A stretch of 13,689 nucleotides of DNA from CAZJHM01 sp964545925 (GTDB lineage: Archaea; Iainarchaeota; Iainarchaeia; Iainarchaeales; CAZJHM01): NCBI GenBank assembly GCA_964545925.1, contig CAZJHM010000019.1, positions 1 through 13,689 of the forward strand, given 5' to 3'. Below are positions 6,122 through 10,063 of the stretch, one piece after another; position 1 is the first letter of the stretch; the number at the start of each line of letters is the position of its first letter. A program made the translations under genes and the position numbers. The notes under the pieces were generated by a model. It was not told the DNA's origin, did no database searches, and was given only the letters and a program-made list of their open reading frames with translations.

Positions 6122-6184
6122 GATTGGGTTTCGTAGAAACCCATGGTGTTAGTTTTTTACTTGATTTTTTTCCTAAAAAAATCA
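6122..6184 (-). repeat. tRNA-trailer structured element, copy 1 (behind tRNA-Arg)
   Basis: Read on the minus strand, the element starts at the last base of tRNA-Arg (CATG, 6186-6183). It comprises hairpin A (arms GATTTTTTT and AAAAAAATC, loop AGG, 6183-6163), a single-stranded AAGTAAAAAACT linker, CCAT, and hairpin B (arms GGGTTTC and GAAACCC, loop TAC, 6142-6126), ending CAATC at 6122. The same layout follows tRNA-Ser at 9977-10040 with about 86 % identity. Hairpin B differs between copies at two base pairs, each compensated on the other arm. That is direct evidence of selection on RNA (or DNA) structure. Confidence 0.75.
6163..6183 (-). terminator. AT hairpin directly behind tRNA-Arg (possible terminator)
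   Basis: Nine-base-pair stem of GATTTTTTT and AAAAAAATC around an AGG loop, beginning two nucleotides after the tRNA discriminator base. It may stop transcription or mark the RNase Z cleavage site. It is part of the repeated trailer element. Confidence 0.45.
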
Positions 6185-6256
6185 TGGGCTTAGGGGGACT
6201 CGAACCCCCACTAGCTAGTCCGAAGCCAGCTGGTCTATCCATTAGCCTATAAGCCC
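6185..6256 (-). tRNA. tRNA-Arg (anticodon UCG)
   Basis: Minus-strand cloverleaf. The acceptor GGGCTTA (6256-6250) pairs perfectly with TAAGCCC (6192-6186), and the discriminator A is at 6185. The anticodon stem GCTGG/CTAGC encloses the loop CTTCGGA with anticodon TCG, reading CGA and other CGN arginine codons. The T arm is GGGGG-TTCGAGT-CCCCC, and the variable loop is 4 nt. The D arm (GGCT, loop AATGGAT, GACC) has only two Watson-Crick pairs plus a wobble and a C-A mismatch, so it looks weak. No intron and no encoded CCA. It lies 59 nt after eS17 in the same direction without a well-placed TATA box of its own, so it is probably cut out of the zinc ribbon-EF-1-beta-rpo6-eS17 transcript. Confidence 0.93.
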
Positions 6257-6315
6257 ATATATATAGATGTAAAAGAAGTTTTTCTTTTTTTAGGTTTCTT
6301 TTTAGGATTAGAAAA

Positions 6316-6504
6316 TTAGTCTTTTTTTGCTTTGATTCGGGTTAAATAAGCTGCAATTAGATTATTATTTTTCTTATAATTTCCTAAATCTAAATTTCTT
6401 ACTGTTTCTTTGTTTTTTTCAAAAGAATTTGTTATCTTATCTCCTAAGAGTTCATTTATTTCTTCTGCCATTGTCTTTATTTTTTTAGGTATTGCTTTTC
6501 CCAT
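6316..6504 (-). CDS. rps17e: Small ribosomal subunit protein eS17
   Basis: The 62-aa product starts MGKAIPKKIKTMAEEINELLGDK and continues ITNSFEKNKETVRNL...NLIAAYLTRIKAKKD. This matches the archaeal/eukaryotic S17e pattern: short basic N-terminus, F-x-x-N-K-x-x-V in the middle and an I-A-x-Y-x-T-R-L/I-like end. S17e is a protein of the small ribosomal subunit found in Archaea and Eukarya. It follows rpo6 after 2 nt and its ATG is preceded by GGTGGG. It is the last protein gene before tRNA-Arg in the operon. The ending is slightly diverged (AAYLTRIKAKKD), but length and position are right. Confidence 0.88.
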   Translation of the reverse strand: MGKAIPKKIKTMAEEINELLGDKITNSFEKNKETVRNLDLGNYKKNNNLIAAYLTRIKAKKD

Positions 6505-6506
6505 AA

Positions 6507-6707
6507 TTACCCACCCACTATTATGTTTTTTCCTGAAGGTGTTGTGCGCATAATTGCATAAGGAAGTTTCTTTTCTTCAAATTCTCTTTTTGCTATCACA
6601 TAAGCTGAATCTTCTTTTTGTGATTTTGTGAAAAGAGGAGCTCCCAAGGAAATCTGGAAAGCTCTTGCTGATATTATTCTTGTTATTTCAAATCTTGTTA
6701 AATCCAT
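6507..6707 (-). CDS. rpo6: DNA-directed RNA polymerase subunit K (Rpo6)
   Basis: The 66-aa protein contains LTRFEITRIISARAFQISLG followed by APLF. This is the T-R/K-x-E-x-x-R-I-I-x-A-R-A-x-Q-I-x-x-G-A-P core of archaeal Rpo6/RpoK and its homologues Rpb6 and bacterial omega. It is followed by EFEEKKLPYAIMRTTPSGK, the usual E-L-x-x-x-x-x-P-x-x-x-x-R-x-x-P ending. The subunit helps assemble and stabilise the polymerase clamp. Its ATG is preceded by GGTGAG (6716-6711), which abuts the EF-1-beta stop codon, so translation is tied to its own ribosome-binding site within the operon. Length is typical. Confidence 0.93.
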   Translation of the reverse strand: MDLTRFEITRIISARAFQISLGAPLFTKSQKEDSAYVIAKREFEEKKLPYAIMRTTPSGKNIIVGG

Positions 6708-6717
6708 TTTCTCACCT

Positions 6718-6975
6718 TTAAACCAAAGTCATTGTTTCTATTTCTACATTTTCTTCTCCTGCTATTTCTTGTAGAGTTTTTGTTGCATTGTTCATTGCTT
6801 GTTCATCTTTATCTGGAAGCATTACTGCTAATTTTAATAATTCTATTCCAAATGCTATTGGTATTTTTTTCATATCTGATATATTTAATTTTGAATTTTT
6901 TATTTTTTCTTCTATTTCTGGTAGATTTTCCATATCTTCTGCTGTAACTTTGTAGATAACTACCATTTTTCCCAT
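6718..6975 (-). CDS. ef1b: Translation elongation factor aEF-1-beta
   Basis: The 85-aa protein starts MGKMVVIYKV and includes KKIPIAFGIELLKLAVMLPD, the conserved I-A-F-G-L/I-x-x-L-x-x-x-x-x-x-P-D segment of archaeal EF-1-beta. It ends in IAGEENVEIETMTLV. The factor is the nucleotide exchange factor for aEF-1-alpha, replacing GDP by GTP so the factor can bind aminoacyl-tRNA again. The open frame extends seven codons upstream to 6996, but that extension lies over the zinc ribbon gene. The ATG at 6975, one nucleotide after the zinc ribbon stop, gives the normal archaeal N-terminus. Zinc ribbon directly upstream of EF-1-beta is a recurrent archaeal order. Confidence 0.93.
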   Translation of the reverse strand: MGKMVVIYKVTAEDMENLPEIEEKIKNSKLNISDMKKIPIAFGIELLKLAVMLPDKDEQAMNNATKTLQEIAGEENVEIETMTLV

Positions 6976-6976
6976 T

Positions 6977-7126
6977 TTAAGGACCCCTAAATCCACATTT
7001 ACATTTGTAAGGTATATTGTTTTCTCTGCATTTTTGGCATCTGATTAAAGATGCTTTGCAGACTGGACACTTAAATTCCACAAAGTCATTAGTGGTTTCT
7101 TTATTACAACTTAAACATTTTTTCAT
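6977..7126 (-). CDS. 49-aa translation-associated zinc ribbon protein (HVO_2753/COG2888 type)
   Basis: A 49-codon minus-strand gene, easily missed because it is so short. The product starts MKKCLSCNKE and has four knuckles: C4-L-S-C7, C20-P-V-C23, C30-Q-K-C33 and C42-K-C44, ending GFRGP. This is the pattern of the small archaeal zinc ribbon RNA-binding family known from Haloferax HVO_2753 (COG2888), predicted to act in translation and usually encoded right before EF-1-beta, as here. The ATG is preceded by GGTG with 5-nt spacing. Its TAA is 1 nt from the EF-1-beta ATG, so it leads the operon. The eight cysteines would bind two zinc ions. Confidence 0.92.
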   Translation of the reverse strand: MKKCLSCNKETTNDFVEFKCPVCKASLIRCQKCRENNIPYKCKCGFRGP

Positions 7127-7157
7127 AAAAACACCGATTGGGATATAGTTATTTAGT

Positions 7158-7180
7158 TTTGGGCAAGGTTTTTAAAGCTT
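7158..7180 (-). promoter_or_regulatory. Extended promoter of the zinc ribbon-EF-1-beta operon
   Basis: On the minus strand GCTTTAAAAACC is followed by TTGCCCAAAAC. The TATA centre is about 46 nt before the ATG at 7126, predicting a leader of about 20 nt that carries the GGTG ribosome-binding site. It is almost the same as the csl4 promoter at 3226-3247 through TTTAAAAACCTT-CCCAA. Confidence 0.5.
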
Positions 7181-7204
7181 GTTTTTGAAGTTAATTGAGA
7201 AAAG

Positions 7205-7215
7205 TTATTATATAT
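7205..7215 (+). promoter_or_regulatory. TATA box of the coiled-coil gene
   Basis: TTATTATATAT lies 20-29 nt before the ATG at 7234. No ribosome-binding site is visible, so a leaderless transcript is likely. Confidence 0.45.
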
Positions 7216-7233
7216 TGAAATAGTAATTGAGAT

Positions 7234-8553
7234 ATGGCAATAAGAAGAATAACACCAAGACATGAAAGAGCAATTGATAGATTAAGGAAAGAGGGAATAC
7301 TTGGCTTTGGGGAAGCAATTAAATATGAGGTAGTTAGAAACCCAAGGGAATTGCTAACTAGAAAAGGGGTAGCAGAAATTAAGAATAAAGTTAGAAAAGC
7401 AAAATATGTAAAAAAATTAGCAGAAATAATTTCACAAAAAGCAATAATAATGGAAATAATGAAAGATATAAAAAGAATTAATTTAGAAATAAAAAGAGAT
7501 GTAAAAGAAATAAATGGACATAAATATGATTCTGCATATGAGAGAGTTAGGAAAAACAAAAAAAGTATGAAAAGATTAATTAATAGTTTGGAAGCTGAAA
7601 AAAGCAGATTAGAATTAATGATGAAAGATATTGGTGAAAATTTTAGTGGAAATAGCAGAGTTTCTGTTTATGAATATGAACGAACAGGAAGAAAAATAAA
7701 TAGAGAGATAGAAAGAGAAAAAGAAATGGAAAAATATATGGCGAGAAAGAGGTTGAATCTTGAAGAAAGACAAAAATTTATGAGAGGAGAAAGAATACTC
7801 AGGAAAATTCTGGGAGAAAATGAGATTGTTTTTATTAGGAAAGGATTTTCTCCAGAGGATATAAAAGTTGGTGGAAAAATTTATGATTTCTTTTCGGAAT
7901 TGTTAATTTGGAAAAACAGGATAAATGTAAAAGATATAGATTTAAAAGAGTTTGAAAAAAATGTGAGAAATATTATTTTTGAAATGAAAAAAAGAAATTA
8001 TTCAGAAATAGATGATATTATTAATAAACGAAATAAAATTGTGAGAGAAAAAGTTGTGAAACCCGAAAAAAAAGCTCTTTTGCCAAAAATTATTGTTCCT
8101 GATAGGGAAAGAATTCCTGTGATTGAGAAATTTTGGAGAAAAAAACAAGGATATGAAGAGAATGTTAGGGTTATTTCTAAATTGATTAAAGAACAGGCAG
8201 AAGGGAGAATGGAAAAAATTAGGGATATAATTGAATTTGAGCCTGTTGGCATAAAACAACTAAAATATACTTTGATTGCATATCAAGAATTTGAAGAAAT
8301 AAGAAAACTTGTCCAAAATTTAGTTTATAGAAGAGAAAGGAAAAAAAGTATGAATAAAGCCAGAGGGATTACAAAAAATTATTCTGAATTAAAAAAGATA
8401 ATAACAGAGGAGGAAGGGAAAATTCAGGAAAGAGTTAGAAAGATAATGGAAACAAATCCTTTTGAAGATATTGTTGGAAAAAATGTGGATTATAATAATT
8501 ATAAATATGCCTTTACGGAGATGAAAAGGATTACTGCTAATTGGAAAAAGTGA
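7234..8553 (+). CDS. Unknown 439-aa charged coiled-coil protein
   Basis: I do not recognise a family. The protein is strongly enriched in Lys, Glu, Arg and Ile and almost free of Pro and Cys. Long stretches look like continuous amphipathic helix: about 45-130 (KKLAEIISQKAIIMEIMKDI; RINLEIKRDVKEINGH), 140-190 (GRKINREIEREKEMEKYM) and most of 240-439. There is no signal peptide or membrane helix, so it is cytoplasmic. The N-terminus MAIRRITPRHERAIDRLRKE is basic. A compact part around 187-225 (ILGENEIVFIRKGFSPEDIK; VGGKIYDFFSELLI) may be a small folded insert. A scaffold or nucleoid/cytoskeleton-like role is possible but unsupported by any motif. It is monocistronic, with a TATA box near 7209, and its stop directly abuts the convergent taw3 stop. 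Confidence 0.75.
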   Translation: MAIRRITPRHERAIDRLRKEGILGFGEAIKYEVVRNPRELLTRKGVAEIKNKVRKAKYVKKLAEIISQKAIIMEIMKDIKRINLEIKRDVKEINGHKYDSAYERVRKNKKSMKRLINSLEAEKSRLELMMKDIGENFSGNSRVSVYEYERTGRKINREIEREKEMEKYMARKRLNLEERQKFMRGERILRKILGENEIVFIRKGFSPEDIKVGGKIYDFFSELLIWKNRINVKDIDLKEFEKNVRNIIFEMKKRNYSEIDDIINKRNKIVREKVVKPEKKALLPKIIVPDRERIPVIEKFWRKKQGYEENVRVISKLIKEQAEGRMEKIRDIIEFEPVGIKQLKYTLIAYQEFEEIRKLVQNLVYRRERKKSMNKARGITKNYSELKKIITEEEGKIQERVRKIMETNPFEDIVGKNVDYNNYKYAFTEMKRITANWKK

Positions 8554-9126
8554 TTATTTGTTTGGGAGTTCTTTTTTCAGAGTTTTTGAGAGTTTTTCTA
8601 AAAGTTGAAAATTCTTTTCTAGTTTTTTGTTTGCTTTTTCTGTTATGAATTGTAGGTAGTCTTCTTGAACTAAAAGATTATTTTCTTTTTTTATTGGGAG
8701 AGAAATTGACTCATTTCCTTGGAATTCCACGACATATTTTCCAGGTTTGGAATTAATTACTCCGAATCTTTTCAAACCTGATTTATGGAGAATTTCTAAA
8801 AGAAGATTTGAATTTTCCTGAGTGTCTGTTGCTATATGGAGTATTAGTGGGTCAAGTTTGAACCATATTTCTCTTTCTGTTTTTTCTTTTAGAGATTGGA
8901 GAAGTTCTTGAAATGTAATTGTTCTGTGCCATTTTCTGTAAAATGCCTTTGGCTCTTTTATTCCTATGTCTTCTACATTCATTAAAGATATTCTTCCTGA
9001 ACAAGATGAAGTTGTGAAAAAATGTTCTTTTTTGAAAATTGATTCACAAATTGGAATCATTAATTCATCTACTAGATTTTTTTCTTTTGCTTCTGAATAT
9101 TTTCTCATAGCTTCTTTTTTTGCCAT
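8554..9126 (-). CDS. taw3: tRNA wybutosine-synthesis methyltransferase Taw3/TYW3-like
   Basis: The 190-aa protein carries the TYW3 signature FFTTSSCSGRISLM (37-49), preceded by VDELMIPICESIF, and a central IWFKLDPLILHIATDTQENSNLLLEILHKSGLKRFGV, matching the family's W-F-K-x-x-P-x-I-L-H-V...A-x-x-L-L...G-F/L-x-x-x-G-V. TYW3/Taw3 enzymes methylate the tricyclic base at position 37 of tRNA-Phe, using S-adenosylmethionine, in the wyosine pathway. The usual G-G-x-W-x-x-x-S-H-e region is replaced by KAFYRKWHRTI (60-70), so it is a diverged member. A helical, Lys-rich tail follows 160. It starts 1 nt after the metallophosphoesterase gene and is probably co-transcribed with it. The other wyosine enzymes are not in the window. 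Confidence 0.85.
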   Translation of the reverse strand: MAKKEAMRKYSEAKEKNLVDELMIPICESIFKKEHFFTTSSCSGRISLMNVEDIGIKEPKAFYRKWHRTITFQELLQSLKEKTEREIWFKLDPLILHIATDTQENSNLLLEILHKSGLKRFGVINSKPGKYVVEFQGNESISLPIKKENNLLVQEDYLQFITEKANKKLEKNFQLLEKLSKTLKKELPNK

Positions 9127-9127
9127 A

Positions 9128-9766
9128 TCAAATCTTAACTTTATAATAAATCACCTTGCTTTTTTCAGGGTTTAAAAGAGCATAAGAGCCATCTTTTAAA
9201 GAACCTGGGTTTATGCAAAATGTTTTTCCTATTTTTTCTGTTCCTTTTGCCTCATGAACATGTCCGGATATCCAGAATTTTGGTTGGAAAAATTTAATTG
9301 CATCTTTTATTACTTGACTTCCTGAGTGGATGTTTGATTTAGATAAATCTATTTTTGTGTTGAAAGGGGGCAAATGAGTTGTGAAAATATCTGGTTTATT
9401 GTATTCTAATAGATTCCAGATTTCTTGCTTTATTGTTTGTTCATTATTTAGGAAATATCCTATGCCATAAGATAAACCTCCTCCAAACCCTGCTATTTTT
9501 AGTTTTCCTAATTTTTTAGTTTCATTGTGAATTGAGTAATTGTTTTTTTGCAGATATTGAAGTGTTTTTTGAGTGTCTATGTTTCCTGGGATTGCATAAA
9601 TATTGAAGTTTTTCAGGAAATAGAAAACTTCATTTAAGTCAGAAGTTGGACCATTTGTTATGTCTCCTGAGATTATTATGTCTTTTATATCTTTACCTTC
9701 CAAATGAAGAGACATTGCTTTTATTGCCCAGATATTTGCATGTATGTCTGAAACTAAAGCTATCAT
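9128..9766 (-). CDS. YfcE/MJ0936-type metallophosphoesterase
   Basis: The 212-aa calcineurin-like phosphoesterase has all metal motifs in order: D7-I-H9-A-N, G34-D35-I-T-N, G61-N62-I-D, H131-L-P-P-F and G168-H169-V-H171-E. It ends with CINPGSLKDGSYALL, the N-P-G-S signature of the YfcE/MJ0936 family. Such enzymes hydrolyse phosphodiesters with two divalent metals, but their natural substrates are mostly unknown. The protein is cytoplasmic, with no signal peptide. The ATG at 9766 is about 26 nt from a TATA box at 9788-9797, predicting a leaderless mRNA that continues into taw3. It is divergent from tRNA-Ser across a 66-nt gap with separate TATA boxes. Confidence 0.9.
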   Translation of the reverse strand: MIALVSDIHANIWAIKAMSLHLEGKDIKDIIISGDITNGPTSDLNEVFYFLKNFNIYAIPGNIDTQKTLQYLQKNNYSIHNETKKLGKLKIAGFGGGLSYGIGYFLNNEQTIKQEIWNLLEYNKPDIFTTHLPPFNTKIDLSKSNIHSGSQVIKDAIKFFQPKFWISGHVHEAKGTEKIGKTFCINPGSLKDGSYALLNPEKSKVIYYKVKI

Positions 9767-9787
9767 ATATAGAGATTGATTAGGAAA

Positions 9788-9797
9788 TCTTAAAAGA
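9788..9797 (-). promoter_or_regulatory. TATA box of the phosphoesterase-taw3 operon
   Basis: TCTTTTAAGA on the minus strand is centred about 26 nt before the A of the ATG at 9766, consistent with a leaderless start. Confidence 0.45.
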
Positions 9798-9803
9798 TTT
9801 GGG

Positions 9804-9810
9804 ATTTAAG
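9804..9810 (+). promoter_or_regulatory. TATA box of tRNA-Ser
   Basis: ATTTAAG centred at 9807 is 26 nt before the first base of the mature tRNA at 9833. Transcription could start at or next to tRNA nucleotide 1, leaving little or no 5' leader for RNase P. Confidence 0.5.
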
Positions 9811-9832
9811 GATTTTGCTTGATAAGATAGAT

Positions 9833-9913
9833 GCAGGGATGTTCTGAATGGTAAGGAGCTTGTCTCGAAAACAAGTGCCTTTGGGCGTGTGGGTTCGAGT
9901 CCCACTCCCTGCG
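9833..9913 (+). tRNA. tRNA-Ser (anticodon CGA)
   Basis: The acceptor GCAGGGA (9833-9839) pairs fully with TCCCTGC (9906-9912), and the discriminator G is at 9913. The anticodon stem CTTGT/ACAAG surrounds the loop CTCGAAA with anticodon CGA, reading serine UCG. The long class II variable arm (GCC, loop TTTG, GGC) and discriminator G both fit serine identity. The T arm is GTGGG-TTCGAGT-CCCAC. No intron and no encoded CCA. The 3' side continues into the hairpin series at 9916-10062. The CCA-adding enzyme gene is the next gene, convergent. Confidence 0.95.
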
Positions 9914-9976
9914 CTGAAACTTTTGGGAAAAGTTTCATCAAAAAAGCCTTCGGCTTTTGAGCGGCTTTCAGCCCCT

Positions 9977-10040
9977 CATGATTTTTTAGGAAAAAAATCA
10001 AGTAAAAAACTGTTACCATGAGGTTCTGCGAACCTCAATC
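9977..10040 (+). repeat. tRNA-trailer structured element, copy 2 (behind tRNA-Ser)
   Basis: Same order as the copy behind tRNA-Arg: CATG, hairpin A (arms GATTTTTT and AAAAAATC around AGGA), the identical linker AAGTAAAAAACT, four variable bases (GTTA here, AACA there), CCAT, hairpin B (arms GAGGTTC and GAACCTC, loop TGC), CAATC. Against copy 1 I count eight substitutions and one single-base gap in 65 positions. Four of those substitutions form two compensated base pairs in hairpin B (G-C to A-T at pair 2, T-A to G-C at pair 4). Here the element sits 63 nt after the tRNA rather than directly behind it. Confidence 0.75.
9980..9999 (+). terminator. AT hairpin A of the tRNA-Ser trailer (possible terminator)
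   Basis: Eight-base-pair AT-rich stem with loop AGGA, corresponding to the hairpin directly behind tRNA-Arg. A stop signal is inferred from its position downstream of a tRNA and convergent to cca. Confidence 0.4.
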
Positions 10041-10046
10041 CAGAAA

Positions 10047-10062
10047 ATTTTTTCTAAAAAAT
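10047..10062 (-). terminator. AT hairpin behind cca (possible terminator)
   Basis: ATTTTTT and AAAAAAT around a two-base centre, starting 2 nt after the cca stop codon on the minus strand. It resembles hairpin A of the tRNA trailer element in sequence and may be the reverse-direction counterpart. Confidence 0.4.
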
Positions 10063-10063
10063 A

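Larger units (their letters stand above)
5863..6184. other. 322-nt gene-free spacer between SpoIIM gene and tRNA-Arg
   Basis: This is the longest non-coding stretch of the window, in a genome where other convergent genes are 0-2 nt apart or overlap. The forward strand is T-rich with many poly-T and poly-A runs and has no credible gene. It contains a 10-bp inverted repeat (5890-5899 and 6091-6100), a 9-codon frame behind GGAGG at about 5979-6008, and, in its last 65 nt, the structured element that follows tRNA-Arg on the minus strand. Both neighbouring transcripts converge into it, so termination in both directions is expected here. Confidence 0.8.
9914..10063. other. Hairpin-rich spacer between tRNA-Ser and cca
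   Basis: Nearly all of this 150-nt spacer can fold into consecutive small hairpins with loops of two to four bases. H1 9916-9936: arms GAAACTTTT and AAAAGTTTC, loop GGG. H2 9942-9958: AAAAGCC and GGCTTTT, loop TTC. H3 9963-9973: GGCT and AGCC, loop TTC. H4 9980-9999 and H5 10020-10036 belong to the shared trailer element. H6 10047-10062 is an AT hairpin behind cca on the minus strand. Alternatively, GCTGAAA at 9913-9919 can pair with TTTCAGC at 9966-9972 to enclose H1's remainder and H2. The open frame across tRNA-Ser and this spacer on the minus strand is not a gene. Confidence 0.75.

Noticed and set aside
6126..6142. Small frame starting at the CCATGG of the trailer element (MGFYETQSE; MRFCEPQSR in the other copy)
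   Set aside because: Similarity follows from nucleotide conservation; the differences preserve base pairing rather than codons, and the frames have no shared end.
6257..6290. Dedicated promoter for tRNA-Arg (ATATATAT next to the gene)
   Set aside because: The AT run is immediately adjacent to the tRNA instead of about 26 nt upstream; processing from the operon transcript is more likely.
6732..6947. Plus-strand leucine-rich open frame
   Set aside because: Shadow of EF-1-beta; low-complexity composition produced by an AT-rich antisense strand.
6976..6996. Upstream start of EF-1-beta giving MDLGVLK extension
   Set aside because: It overlaps the 3' end of the zinc ribbon gene in another frame and adds residues absent from the family.
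9780..10019. Minus-strand open frame with GLEPTRPKALVFETSSLPF
   Set aside because: It is the antisense of tRNA-Ser; this peptide is a familiar false protein read from tRNA genes.
9914..10063. CRISPR-like repeat array
   Set aside because: The hairpins differ from each other and there are no regular repeats with equal spacers.
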